Shown here piece after piece: positions 1 to 8,736 of a stretch of DNA of 64,000 nt; the stretch's first letter is position 1, and the number at the start of each line of letters is the position of its first letter. The position numbers were made by a program, and so were the translations under genes. Origin of the DNA: Intestinimonas sp052065695 (GTDB lineage: Bacteria > Bacillota > Clostridia > Oscillospirales > Oscillospiraceae); assembly GCF_052065695.1 (NCBI RefSeq), contig NZ_JBQHTM010000003.1:1-64000 (forward strand), written 5' to 3'. The notes under the pieces were generated by a model. That model was not told the origin of the DNA, searched no databases, and was given only the letters and a program-made list of their open reading frames with translations.

Positions 1-141
1 GATATGGTCTCCTCTCGTTCGGTTGTTGTCCGCAACTTCAACTATAACCGATGAGGCCCTGTCCTTCATCCTTTTTTATTCAGATGTCCAATATGTATTG
101 TAGTCCTACACTTCTTTTTGCCCCTCAAACTGCGGCTGCTG

Positions 142-170
142 TTGCATTTCCCGGGAAAGAACGGTATAAT
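142..170 (+). promoter_or_regulatory. Sigma-A-type promoter for the glycosyltransferase gene
   Basis: TTGCAT (142-147) and a perfect TATAAT (165-170) are separated by 17 nt, and the start codon lies 32 nt downstream behind AAGGAGG. It is probably the promoter of the GT2 / O-antigen-ligase-like / HAD run. Bases 1-141 show no supportable gene. Confidence 0.7.
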
Positions 171-201
171 GAAACGATAAAATCAGGCAAGGAGGCGGCG
201 T

Positions 202-1224
202 ATGCCAAAAATCTCCATCATCGCCCCCGTCTACAAGGCGGAGAACGTGTTAGCCAAGTGCGTGGACTCCGTTCTGGCCCAGACCTTTGCCGATTGGGAG
301 CTCCTCCTCATCGACGATGGCTCTCCCGACGGCAGCGGCGCCCTGTGTGACGACTACGCCGGCCAGGACGACAGGGTCCGGGTCTTTCATAAACCCAACG
401 GCGGCGTCTCCTCCGCCCGCAATCTGGGCATGGAGGAGGCGAAGGGGGACTACATCCTCTTCATCGACGCCGACGACTGGATCGAGCCCAATACCTGTGA
501 GACCCTGCTGGGAGCCCTGGAGGGGGCGGGGGCCGACTCCGCCGGCTGCGCCCACTGGAATATCCAGCCCGGCGGCGAGAAGTGGGCCGAGCCGGGGGCG
601 CTGCCCACCGGCGTGTATGACGCCGGTGCCATCCGGAAGGGTATCGTGGACCGGCTCCTGGGCCAGCGTCTGGGAAAGCCCGGAGAGGTCCTCAACGGCT
701 TCATCTGGCGGTTCCTCTTCTCACGGTCCATCATCACGGACCACGCCATCCGCTTTTCCGGCGCCTATCTGGAGGACGAGCTCTTCCTGATGGAATATTT
801 CTGCCTGGCCCGGAAGCTGGCCATGGTGGACGAGCCCCTCTACTACTATTTGCAGAACCCCGCCTCTGTGACCCGGAACTATCTGCCCGACTACATGGAC
901 ACCTTCCGCCGCTTCCTGGCGGCCAAGGAGGCCGTGGTGGAGCGGTACGGCCTGGAGGGGGATGACTCCCGGTGGCGGCAGAGCACCTGCTGGGCGGGGC
1001 TCCTCATCGCCATCGGCAACGAGTTCGCCCCCGGCAATCCCGCCCCTCTGGCGGAGAAGCGCCGCCGGGTGGAGGGCTTCACCCGGGAGCCCGGCATGGA
1101 GGAGGCCATCCGGGACCTGAATCCCCAGGGCATGGGGCGGAACAAGCAGCTGGTGGCCGGACTGGTCCGCCGGCGGTGGTTTGGGCTCCTGGCCCTGATG
1201 TACGCCGTGAAGAACCGGCGGTAA
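202..1224 (+). CDS. Family 2 glycosyltransferase
   Basis: This 340-residue GT-A enzyme probably transfers a sugar from a nucleotide-sugar donor during surface polysaccharide or glycolipid synthesis at the inner face of the membrane. The N-terminus shows the GT2 pattern: ISIIAPVYKAE, then LLLIDDGSPDGS (residues 35-46), the SSARNLG stretch (residues 70-76) and the metal-binding DADD motif (residues 89-92). No membrane segment is evident. The ATG sits 6 nt behind AAGGAGG, which supports this start. The next gene, an O-antigen-ligase-like protein, begins 15 nt downstream, so they likely share a transcript. The acceptor and the sugar cannot be told from sequence. Confidence 0.93.
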   Translation: MPKISIIAPVYKAENVLAKCVDSVLAQTFADWELLLIDDGSPDGSGALCDDYAGQDDRVRVFHKPNGGVSSARNLGMEEAKGDYILFIDADDWIEPNTCETLLGALEGAGADSAGCAHWNIQPGGEKWAEPGALPTGVYDAGAIRKGIVDRLLGQRLGKPGEVLNGFIWRFLFSRSIITDHAIRFSGAYLEDELFLMEYFCLARKLAMVDEPLYYYLQNPASVTRNYLPDYMDTFRRFLAAKEAVVERYGLEGDDSRWRQSTCWAGLLIAIGNEFAPGNPAPLAEKRRRVEGFTREPGMEEAIRDLNPQGMGRNKQLVAGLVRRRWFGLLALMYAVKNRR

Positions 1225-1239
1225 GGAGGCGTATTCTGT

Positions 1240-2796
1240 TTGGAAGTTATGGAAAACAGTGTGGTGGGGCGCATTCTGCTCTCCATCTGGTATGTGGTGT
1301 ACCGCTGGTATGAGGGCAGCGGCGTGTGCAGGCTCCTCCGGGGCATTTCCCGGGTATGGACCCGCTGGTTCCACGGCAGCGCCCTCATGAACCTGCTGGT
1401 CCGGGAAGGCATTTTCCCCAAAGCCTGGCGGGACAGCTTCTTCTGTGCCCTGGCCGAGACCATCATCAACCTTCCCGCCGCCATCCTCCATTGGATCTAT
1501 CGGAAGGGGAAGCCCCTCTTTGACAACAGCTTCTTTGCCCAACTGGGCTTTGCCATGGGCAGCCAGACCCCTGCCGCCATCGGCTGGCTCATGGTGGGCA
1601 TTATGATCTACCCCTACGAGCACTGGGACAACCGGTACTCCCTCCTGGGCTTTATCCTCATGGCGCTGCTATTTATTGTGGGAGGTATGGGGAACCGGTC
1701 CCTGCGGGTGGACCTGAAGAGCGTGGGCCCCTACCCCCTCATCTTCGCCGGTGCTGTGTGCCTGGCCTGGCCAGTGTCCTACTCCTCCAGCGCCTCTATG
1801 CGCTTTCTCTTCTTCCACATCACGGCTATGCTGTGTGTGGGGGTGACGGTGAGCGCCGTGGAGCACGTCGACGACCTCAAGCGTCTGGCGGGCTTTGCAA
1901 GCCTGGCCCTCTTCGGCACCTCGGCCTATGGCGTGGTGCAGCGCATCCAGGGCGTGGAGGTCAACTACTCCTATGTGGACCCCCTCCTCAACGAGGGCAT
2001 GCCCGGCCGTGTCTTCTCCGTCTTTGGAAACCCCAACGCCTTTGCCGAGGTGCTGGTGATGCTCCTCCCCCTGGCGGTGGCCCTGGTGCTGTGCAGCCGC
2101 TCCTGGTGGGGGCGGATCGGCGCCCTGTGTGCCGCCGGCGTGGGCGTGGCTGCCCTGGGCATGACCTACTCCCGGGCCAGTTGGATCGGCGCCGCCTTTG
2201 CCGCCGCGGTATTTGTGTTCCTGTGGAATCGGAAGCTCATCCCCGGCTTTCTGCTGCTGGCCCTGTGCGCCATTCCCTTCCTGCCCGACACCATCTTCAA
2301 CCGTATCCTCACCATCTTTAATCTAGAGGACTCCTCCACCTCCAGCCGCTTCCCCCTGTACGCGGCGGCGCTGGAGATGATCAAGACCCGTCCCATCCGG
2401 GGCGCTGGACTGGGAACCGATACGGTGCGCTTGGCCATCAAGGATATGAACCTCTATCACGGCACCGCGCCCTTCGTCCACTCCCACAACCTGTACCTCC
2501 AGATCTGGCTGGAGACGGGACTTATCGGTGTGGTCTCCTACGTGGCGGCCATGATCTGCGGCCTCAAGTCCGCGGCCAAGGCATGCAAGCTCCACTGCCC
2601 CCATGAGGTACGGCTCATCACCATCGGCGCCGCCGCAGCGGTGGCCGGCATTCTGGTGGACTGTCTGGCCGACTACCTGTGGAACTATCCCCGGGTTATG
2701 GTCATCTTCTGGTTCCTCTTCGCCATCCTCCTCTCCGGTGTCAAGCTGGCCAGGCGGTATGCCCAGAAGGCCGAGATGGGAGGCGCAGGTCTGTGA
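1240..2796 (+). CDS. O-antigen ligase / Wzy-polymerase-like membrane protein
   Basis: This 518-residue protein has about ten or more hydrophobic segments. Near residue 413 it carries the signature HSHNLYLQIWLETGLIG, typical of the Wzy_C / O-antigen ligase family, and it has an MTYSRASWIG loop around residues 307-316. In a Gram-positive host such proteins polymerise or ligate wall or capsule polysaccharide on the outer face of the membrane. It follows the GT2 gene by 15 nt and overlaps the next start codon by 4 nt (GTGA), which indicates translational coupling. The family call is firm, but polymerase versus ligase is not resolved. Confidence 0.88.
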   Translation: MEVMENSVVGRILLSIWYVVYRWYEGSGVCRLLRGISRVWTRWFHGSALMNLLVREGIFPKAWRDSFFCALAETIINLPAAILHWIYRKGKPLFDNSFFAQLGFAMGSQTPAAIGWLMVGIMIYPYEHWDNRYSLLGFILMALLFIVGGMGNRSLRVDLKSVGPYPLIFAGAVCLAWPVSYSSSASMRFLFFHITAMLCVGVTVSAVEHVDDLKRLAGFASLALFGTSAYGVVQRIQGVEVNYSYVDPLLNEGMPGRVFSVFGNPNAFAEVLVMLLPLAVALVLCSRSWWGRIGALCAAGVGVAALGMTYSRASWIGAAFAAAVFVFLWNRKLIPGFLLLALCAIPFLPDTIFNRILTIFNLEDSSTSSRFPLYAAALEMIKTRPIRGAGLGTDTVRLAIKDMNLYHGTAPFVHSHNLYLQIWLETGLIGVVSYVAAMICGLKSAAKACKLHCPHEVRLITIGAAAAVAGILVDCLADYLWNYPRVMVIFWFLFAILLSGVKLARRYAQKAEMGGAGL

Positions 2797-3593
2797 AGAG
2801 ACGTTTGCTGGTCTCGGATATGGACCATACCCTTCTGAACGAACAATCCCAGCTCTCCAGAGAGAACCTGGAGGCCATCCGGCGCCACGTAGCCAAAGGC
2901 GGACTCTTCACCGTGGCCACCGGCCGGGCACCGGCGGCCATCCGGGTATTCCCTGAGCTGCTGTCCTGCATCAACCTCCCGGTGGTCACCGGCAACGGTG
3001 GCCAGGTGGTGGACCTGGTGGGGGGCGACCGTATCCTGCGCCGGTGGGTCCTCCCCAAGGAGGTCTGCCCCATCATGAAGGAGGCCATCGCCCGGTTCCC
3101 TGAGATGGGCGCCGTGGCCTACTACGACCTGGATGGCTTCTGTTCCTTCCGGATGACCCCCTATGTGGAGGGCCTCATCGCCAAGGAGAAGCGGCCCGCC
3201 CTGCCCACCACGGTGGATGGTTCTCCACGGCCCTGGAACAAGACCCTTATGACCCAGGACCACGAAGCCCTGCTGGAGGTCAAGGCGTGGCTGGACCCCC
3301 AGCTCTCTGGCCTGGGCCGGACGGTATTCTCCGAGGGAACCTATCTGGAGATTCTTCCCCTGGGTGTCTCCAAGGGGGCGGCTCTGTCGGTGATCCTGGA
3401 GATGGAGGGCATCGATCCCCAGGAGGTAGTGGCTGTGGGAGATGCCCCCAACGACAAGGAGATGCTGGAGCTGGCCGGCATCGGCGCGGCGGTGTCCAAT
3501 GCCGCCCTCGAGCTGAAGGCAGTAGCCGACGCCGTGGTCTGCTCCAACGACGAGGGCGCCGTTCGTGACTGCCTGGAGCGCTGGTTTAGCTGA
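2793..3593 (+). CDS. HAD-superfamily hydrolase, Cof type
   Basis: This is a sugar-phosphate or nucleotide phosphatase of the Cof/YidA type, 266 residues when started at the GTG that overlaps the upstream stop (GTGA). The nucleophile motif LLVSDMDHTLL with Asp9 and Asp11 follows at once, and the C-terminal metal motif GDAPNDKEML is present, with a C2-type cap between them. The longer ATG start upstream would add residues that belong to the overlapping gene and is rejected. Coupling to a glycosyltransferase and a polymerase hints at a role with sugar phosphates, but HAD substrates are rarely predictable. Confidence 0.9.
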   Translation: MKRRLLVSDMDHTLLNEQSQLSRENLEAIRRHVAKGGLFTVATGRAPAAIRVFPELLSCINLPVVTGNGGQVVDLVGGDRILRRWVLPKEVCPIMKEAIARFPEMGAVAYYDLDGFCSFRMTPYVEGLIAKEKRPALPTTVDGSPRPWNKTLMTQDHEALLEVKAWLDPQLSGLGRTVFSEGTYLEILPLGVSKGAALSVILEMEGIDPQEVVAVGDAPNDKEMLELAGIGAAVSNAALELKAVADAVVCSNDEGAVRDCLERWFS

Positions 3594-3601
3594 AGAAAAT
3601 G

Positions 3602-3640
3602 AAAATGGACCCGCATGTCTAAACATGCGGGTCCATTTTT
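3602..3640. terminator. Bidirectional intrinsic terminator
   Basis: A 17-bp perfect stem (3602-3618 with 3623-3639) around a CTAA loop has a T run on the plus side and A/T symmetry that also serves the minus side. It lies between the convergent HAD gene and the DHHW gene. Confidence 0.88.
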
Positions 3641-3650
3641 ATATTGTTTC

Positions 3651-4841
3651 TCAGTGAATGTTGCCGTTTCCTTCTGTGGAGAGGTACGACGTGTCGTCCC
3701 GGACGCAGAGGACTACGTCGGGATGGTGCTCCGCCACATACTCCAGGAGGCTTACGTCGGCGTACCGCAGGTCCAGGGACCGGGTCTCGTCAAAGCCGGT
3801 GTAGAGGAGGGTCTCCAGGGGATTGGTGAAGGAGTCCCCGAAAATGAGCAGATCGGGGAGCTCCGGGCGGTGGGTGGAGAGCACGGTCTCGGCCACGTCG
3901 CCCCCCATGTAGACGTTGTAGTCTACGGTTTCCGTGGGGGTGGCGGGCAGCCGGAAGAGCTGGGCGGGGACGGGAAGGCCGTTGTCCGTTCGGTCGAAGG
4001 CCACCGGCTCCCGCTGGACGCCGACGGTCAGGGGTTCGGAGCCCGGCCACAGGCCGTAGAGCTTTCGGTTCCGGGAGCCCAGGAAGGGATTCTCCAACGC
4101 CTGAAAGGTGAGGGTATCGGCGGTCAGGACGGGGAGGTCCCGGTCCAGGTCGGCGGTGATGCGCTCCATGACGGTGCGGTAGGTGAGGTAGGCACCGTAG
4201 TAGTTGAAGTGGTGGTCGGAGGCGGCGTAGAGAGGTTGCTCCTCGGTCTGGGCCGCCCGGAGGACGGGCTCCATGTCCAGAAAGGCCAGCCCCCGATCCT
4301 CCATGGCGCCGGCGAAGGCCTCCGTCATGGCGGAGATGTGCCAGTAGCGGTTTTCCAGGTAGTCGGGGTAGCGGTCGTAGTAGAAGGCGTTTTGCAGGGG
4401 GAGGCCCACATAGTAGAAGCGGCCGCCGTAGGAGGATACCAGCTCGTCCAAATGTGCCAGGTCGTCACACACTGCGGCGGCGTCCCCGGAGAGGTAATCC
4501 AGGTCCCAGGTGCCGTAGGCCTGGAAGGGGAAGAGAACGCCGCCTTCTCCCTCTACGATGCCGTTGACCGACGGCCGGTCCAGGAGACGGTAGTCCAACT
4601 AGGTGTTGAGCTTCAGGAGCCGTTCCCGACCGGCCACGTGGTCGGTGAGCCAGCTGTCCCACTGGCTGAAGTACTCCCCGCTGAGCAGATCTTCTGCGTT
4701 GGCTTCCGGCACGGAGGAGAGAGCACGGTTCTCGTAGTATAGCGCCTGGATCTTGGAGCCGTGGAAGAGGATGAGCAGAGGGACGGCTACCAAGACGGCC
4801 ACAAAAAGGATGGAAAAGCAGACCTCGGAAAAGCGTTTCAA
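3651..4841 (-). pseudogene. DHHW / AlgX-like acyl-transfer partner interrupted by an amber codon
   Basis: Read from the ATG at 4841, one continuous frame of 396 codons is broken by a single TAG at 4601-4599. The first part (80 residues) has a signal anchor and ends at ...LLKLNT. The second continues in the same frame with LDYRLLDRPSVNG, then the catalytic-type SDHHFNYYG motif and FGDSFTNP. DHHW/AlgJ/AlgX proteins are SGNH-like and work with MBOAT proteins to put acetyl groups on exported polysaccharide, and the MBOAT partner lies just upstream. The rest of the frame is intact, so the change is recent, or a sequencing error, or suppressed. A restart at the TTG after the stop would lack the membrane anchor. 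Confidence 0.82.
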
Positions 4842-4856
4842 CTGCTGTGCCTCCTC

Positions 4857-6272
4857 TCAGAACCGGAAATAGATGAAGGGGTTGTAGCTGGAGCTCACCA
4901 GCCGCAGGAAGGAGAGGGCAAAGAGCCCCAGGGCCGCCGCTTTAGGACCCCAGGTGAGGACCAGACCGCTGAGGGCGGTGTCCCTGGCCTCCAGGCGCTG
5001 GAGGGCCCAGTCCCGCAGGGGAAGGGAGGCGGGGATGGCCAGTAGCAGCTCCCAGCGGAACTGGAGCAGGTAGTAGAGGCTGCGGCCGTCGGTCCAGCCC
5101 CCGGCGGCGGCGCCGAACATGGCGGCGATGAACTGTCCCGCATAGGAGAGCGTTTCGGCCCGGAAGATCACCCAGCCCAGCAGGATGAGCACCAGGGCGT
5201 AGACGTGGCGCAGAAAGGAGGGGAGATGCTCCAGGGCCCGGCCCCAGAGGTACTTCTCCCTCAGGAGCAGGAGTGCGTAGTAGAGGCCCCAGGCCAGGAA
5301 GGTCCACGCCGCCCCGTGCCAGAAGCCGGTGAGGGCCCACACAACCAGGATATTCCGGATGTGGCGGGCGGGGGAGCAGCGGTTACCCCCCAGGGGGATG
5401 TAGACATAGTCCCGGAACCAGGTGGACAGGGAGATGTGCCACCGCCGCCAGAACTCGGTCACCGAGCGGGAGATATAGGGGTAATTAAAGTTCTCCAGGA
5501 AGTGGAAACCGAACATGTGTCCCAGACCGATAGCCATGTCGGAGTAGCCGGAAAAGTTGAAGTAGATCTGGCCGGTGTAGGCGATGGCGCCCAGCCAGGT
5601 GAGGGAGACGGTGAGAAACTCCGGGCGGACGGCGAAGATCTCGTCGGACATGAGACCCAGCTGGTTGGCCAGCAGCATTTTCTTGGCCAGACCGAAGAGG
5701 AAACGCACTGCCCCGGCGGAGAAGTCGGAGACCGTCTCCCGTCTGGTGAGGATTTCCTCAGCTACGGTGGTGTAGCGGACGATGGGGCCGGCCACCAGTT
5801 GAGGGAAGAGGGAGATATAGAGGGCCACGTGGAAAGGATTACGCTGGGGTTCCGCTTGGCCCCGGTAGACATCCAGCACGTAGGAGAGGCCCTGGAAGGT
5901 AAAAAAGGAGATGCCGATGGGGAGAGTGACCTGGGGCACTGGAAGGCCGGTCCACACCTTGGCTAGGTTGGAGAAGAAAAAGCCGGCGTACTTGAACCAG
6001 CCCAGCAGGGCCAAATTCACCGCTGTGGTCACTACCATGGCGGCCTTGGCGTGCCGCCGCCCCGGTGCGGCGCACAGGGCGCCCACATAGTTGACGGCAA
6101 TGGAGAGGAGCATAAGTAGCAGAAAGCGGGGGCCTCCGTAGCCGTAGAAAAAGAGGCTGAAGGCCAAGAGCACACCGTTCCGCCAGGCTCTGGATTTGGT
6201 GGGCAGAAGATAGTAGGCTGCCAGCAGGAGCGGTAGAAAGACGAAGAGAAAGGTCACGCTGCTGAAGACCAC
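4857..6272 (-). CDS. MBOAT-family membrane O-acyltransferase (AlgI/DltB-like)
   Basis: This polytopic membrane protein of about 471 residues passes acetyl groups across the membrane for polysaccharide O-acetylation. It shows the family's opening (VFSSVTFLFVFLPLLLAAYYL-like), the LPIGISFFTFQ segment, the FSGYSDMAIG loop and FWRRWHISLSTWFRDYVYIP. The catalytic-type His lies in LTGFWHGAAW. I chose the GTG at 6272 because family members begin at this residue. The ATG at 6287 would add five residues. An ATG at 6338 lies at or before the predicted transcription start and is unlikely. The DHHW partner is 15 nt downstream. The pair resembles alginate-type acetylation modules. Confidence 0.93.
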   Translation of the reverse strand: MVFSSVTFLFVFLPLLLAAYYLLPTKSRAWRNGVLLAFSLFFYGYGGPRFLLLMLLSIAVNYVGALCAAPGRRHAKAAMVVTTAVNLALLGWFKYAGFFFSNLAKVWTGLPVPQVTLPIGISFFTFQGLSYVLDVYRGQAEPQRNPFHVALYISLFPQLVAGPIVRYTTVAEEILTRRETVSDFSAGAVRFLFGLAKKMLLANQLGLMSDEIFAVRPEFLTVSLTWLGAIAYTGQIYFNFSGYSDMAIGLGHMFGFHFLENFNYPYISRSVTEFWRRWHISLSTWFRDYVYIPLGGNRCSPARHIRNILVVWALTGFWHGAAWTFLAWGLYYALLLLREKYLWGRALEHLPSFLRHVYALVLILLGWVIFRAETLSYAGQFIAAMFGAAAGGWTDGRSLYYLLQFRWELLLAIPASLPLRDWALQRLEARDTALSGLVLTWGPKAAALGLFALSFLRLVSSSYNPFIYFRF

Positions 6273-6338
6273 GGGCCATACCCCCATTCGGTGTAAAAAT
6301 CCTGAAAAAGAAAATAAAACCGACGGTAGAATGATCAT

Positions 6339-6367
6339 ATTGTAGCATAGACGGTCCGTTCCGGCAA
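6339..6367 (-). promoter_or_regulatory. Promoter of the MBOAT-DHHW pair
   Basis: On the minus strand TTGCCG (6367-6362) and TACAAT (6344-6339) are 17 nt apart. Transcription would begin near 6332, which rules out the ATG at 6338 as the MBOAT start. Confidence 0.65.
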
Positions 6368-6373
6368 TAGGGG

Positions 6374-6406
6374 CAAAAAGCAGGGGCGCCCCAAAGGGCG
6401 CCCCTG
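6374..6406 (-). terminator. Intrinsic terminator after degV
   Basis: An 11-bp perfect GC stem (6381-6391 with 6396-6406) is followed on the minus strand by a CTTTTTG tract. It ends the degV transcript upstream of the MBOAT promoter. Confidence 0.85.
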
Positions 6407-6422
6407 ACAGATCGTATTGAAT

Positions 6423-7259
6423 TCAGTAGGCGGCCACAATGCCGCCGTCGTTGGCGTAAACGGTGCTGATGCCGCCGGTCTCACAGATAAAGACCTCGGA
6501 AAAGCGGCAGCTTTTTTGGACCATCTCCTTGAGCTGGAAGGCTCGCTCCAGGCAGTTGCAATGGGAGAGGACCAGCAGCTTGCCCACGTGATTTGGGTCT
6601 TTTTCCATGATCTCCACCATCTTGTTCAGGGCCTGCTTCATACTCATGGCTTGACCCCGCTTGCAGATCTCGCCCTGAGGGGTGGAGCCCATGAGGAGTT
6701 TAATCCGCAGCGCAGCGGTAACCACCGACTGAAGGCCGGTGAGCCGACCGTTCTTCCGCAGGTTTTCCAGCGTCTCCAGCACGAAGAGGGTGTTCATTCC
6801 ACCACAGAAGGCGGTAGCCTGGCTGACCACCTCATGGAAGGGGTGACCGGCGGCGGCCAGCTCCCGAACCTTCAGGGCCAGCAGCACCTCGCCGGCGGAG
6901 GCGGAGCAGGAGTTGAAGATGTGGACGTGAGCGTCGGGATGCTCCTCCAGCCAGATTTGCCGGGCCTGCTGGGCGCTGTTGTGGGAGCCGGAGAGCAGGG
7001 CCGAGAGGGTAATTACATACAGATCGTCAGCGCCGCAGTCGAAGGCGTCCAGATACTGGGCGGGGGAGGGACAGGCAGTCTGAGGGGCGCTCTCGCACTC
7101 CTTCATCCGCCACAGCAGCTCTGCGCGGTCCAGCCCGGCGTCATCCACGAAGTGCTTGTCTCCCACGCGGATGGTCAGAGGTACGCTGAGAAAGGCGTCC
7201 TCCCGCAGGAGAGAGGGGGTCAGGTCACAGCAGCTGTCCACGATGACTTTAAAACTCAT
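6423..7259 (-). CDS. DegV-family fatty-acid-binding protein
   Basis: The 278 residues match the usual DegV length. The N-terminus has the VIVDSCCDLTPSLL segment typical of the family, followed by the two-domain alpha/beta fold that buries a fatty acid chain. In Firmicutes related FakB proteins hand bound fatty acids to the kinase FakA for phosphorylation, and no fakA is nearby. The gene stands alone with its own promoter and terminator. The ligand is not predictable. It could be a general lipid carrier rather than a true FakB. Confidence 0.92.
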   Translation of the reverse strand: MSFKVIVDSCCDLTPSLLREDAFLSVPLTIRVGDKHFVDDAGLDRAELLWRMKECESAPQTACPSPAQYLDAFDCGADDLYVITLSALLSGSHNSAQQARQIWLEEHPDAHVHIFNSCSASAGEVLLALKVRELAAAGHPFHEVVSQATAFCGGMNTLFVLETLENLRKNGRLTGLQSVVTAALRIKLLMGSTPQGEICKRGQAMSMKQALNKMVEIMEKDPNHVGKLLVLSHCNCLERAFQLKEMVQKSCRFSEVFICETGGISTVYANDGGIVAAY

Positions 7260-7293
7260 GCTGACAATCTCCTAATCTCATTTTGTGAATCAG

Positions 7294-7322
7294 ATTCTAC
7301 CATAGGCCATGGGAAAAGTCAA
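7294..7322 (-). promoter_or_regulatory. Promoter of degV
   Basis: TTGACT (7322-7317) and TAGAAT (7299-7294) are 17 nt apart on the minus strand, about 35 nt before the degV start codon. Confidence 0.7.
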
Positions 7323-7339
7323 CCGAAAGAGGGGAAAAG

Positions 7340-7377
7340 AAAAAGAAAGGTCCCCTTCCGATTTGCCGGAAGAGGAC
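7340..7377 (-). terminator. Intrinsic terminator after the 3D-domain gene
   Basis: An 11-bp stem (7350-7360 with 7367-7377, one G-T pair) is followed on the minus strand by a CTTTCTTTTT tract. Confidence 0.8.
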
Positions 7378-7385
7378 AGAGGGGA

Positions 7386-8288
7386 TCAGGCCAGCAGGTA
7401 GACGTCGCAGGTCCGGACCCCAAAATGGATGCACTCATTGTAGGTGTCGAAAAAGAGGTCGATGCGGTTGCCCTTGATGTTGCCGCCGCAGTCCTCAGCG
7501 GTGGCCACGCCGTAGGTGATGGAGCCGTCGGCGGAGACGATGAACATCCGGGTGCCGTAGGGGATGACCCTGGGGTCTACGGCGATGGCGCCTACCCGGG
7601 CGGTGGTGCCGGTGGCAGTCCGCTTCCAGGACTGAAGTTGGGTGGTGTAGGCGGTGGCCTTGCAGCTGATGACCTGGGTATAGGTCAGCTCTGTGCCAGA
7701 GGCGGTGGTGAGGGTGCCGCCGCCGTCAGTGTCAGCGTCGATATGGGTGAGCACGTCGTCGGTGACGCTGAGCCAGGACTGGGCGGCGGGGGCAACACGG
7801 GTGCCGTAGGCCACGATCTCGTCCACCGGCTCCTGGGAGACATATGTGCCCATGGAGGTGATGCAAAGGCTGCCGTCGGGGTCGGTGACCACCCGGCTCT
7901 TGGCGGACACGGTGCCCTGGGCGCCGGTCTGTACCACCTGCTCCTGGCCCAGCAGCAGGTTGGGGTCGGCCTGGCGGACGGTGTCGTAGGGCAGCAGGTC
8001 TACCACCTGCTCCTCATAGGTGGTCACCGGCCGCTCCACCGTGACGGCCACCGAGCCGTCATCCCGGACGGCGGAGGTGACACGGTCCCGCTCCGAAACC
8101 GCTACCCCGGCCTGGGCCAGGGCGGCCTCGGTGTCGCCGGACTTGCCGGTAACGGTGTAGACGGCCTCGCCGTCGGTGATGTGGTAAGTGGTCTGGGGGC
8201 TGGCGGAGCCGGTGATGAACAGGGTAGCCAGTAGGCCGGAGATCAGCAGGGCGGCGGTGCGGCCGCCCCTGGATGATCGGTCAAACAT
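7386..8288 (-). CDS. DUF348-G5-3D domain cell-wall protein (YabE/Rpf-like)
   Basis: This 300-residue exported protein probably cleaves or remodels peptidoglycan. After a signal anchor (about residues 10-33) come DUF348-like ubiquitin-fold segments and a G5-type repeat ending PVDEIVAYGT. A C-terminal 3D domain follows, named for its three Asp residues, seen in AVDPRVIPYGT, AEDCGG and GNRIDLFF. The architecture is that of YabE and of Firmicute Rpf-like factors. The ATG at 8288 is preceded by AGGAGGA at 7 nt. A start 15 codons upstream has no such site. A long untranslated region precedes it (see 8289-8736). Confidence 0.9.
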   Translation of the reverse strand: MFDRSSRGGRTAALLISGLLATLFITGSASPQTTYHITDGEAVYTVTGKSGDTEAALAQAGVAVSERDRVTSAVRDDGSVAVTVERPVTTYEEQVVDLLPYDTVRQADPNLLLGQEQVVQTGAQGTVSAKSRVVTDPDGSLCITSMGTYVSQEPVDEIVAYGTRVAPAAQSWLSVTDDVLTHIDADTDGGGTLTTASGTELTYTQVISCKATAYTTQLQSWKRTATGTTARVGAIAVDPRVIPYGTRMFIVSADGSITYGVATAEDCGGNIKGNRIDLFFDTYNECIHFGVRTCDVYLLA

Positions 8289-8736
8289 AGAAAAATTCCT
8301 CCTGAAGGATGTATCCGTTGATTTTGTAATCATTTGCGCTGCGTGGAACAGGTGGGATTATAGCCACTTTTTCCGCAAAAGTCAAATCAACCGGGAACTT
8401 TCAGAAGGTATATGCAAAAATGGAGCCGTTTTTTTCCGTCGTTTGCCGTCGCCCGGGACGGAGAAAAGAAACAAAAGGTTACAAATAGTAACAAGCTCAA
8501 AGTCCTGCGGCCCAGGGGGTCCCGCCCTTGGCTCCAATGCCGTCGGCCCTGGGAGGGGAAAAGGGGAGAGAACTGGGGACTGGCTCCAGATCTTCTCCCC
8601 ACAATTCCCATATTCTAGTCAATCTTTATCCAGAATTAAGGATTTAATACAAAAATATAGAAAATATTTTTGGCGCTCCTGTAAAAAAAGAGGGGTTGCC
8701 GTCGACAAAAACTTTATGCAAGGGGACGGAAAAAGT
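8289..8736. other. 448-nt intergenic stretch without a gene
   Basis: It lies between the trmD end and the 3D-domain gene start. No convincing ORF is present. The trmD-proximal end is A/T-rich (8640-8700) and the middle (8500-8580) is G/C-rich with complementary CCC/GGG runs, so a structured leader for the minus-strand 3D gene is possible. I could not match it to a known riboswitch core. No strong promoter was found. Confidence 0.4.

Noticed and set aside
3651..4841. Two separate genes or programmed stop read-through
   Set aside because: The downstream part lacks the anchor and a ribosome site, and no read-through signal was seen. A nonsense change is simpler.
6417..8234. 605-codon plus-strand frame
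   Set aside because: It lies opposite two well-supported minus-strand genes (DegV and 3D-domain), has a Gly/Val-rich composition typical of antisense frames in GC-rich DNA, and has no ribosome site.
8289..8640. c-di-AMP (ydaO) riboswitch upstream of the 3D-domain gene
   Set aside because: Expected core strings such as the GGGGGA-CC and the CCGTCAGCTAACCTCG-type ends are not present on the minus strand. GC runs alone are not enough.
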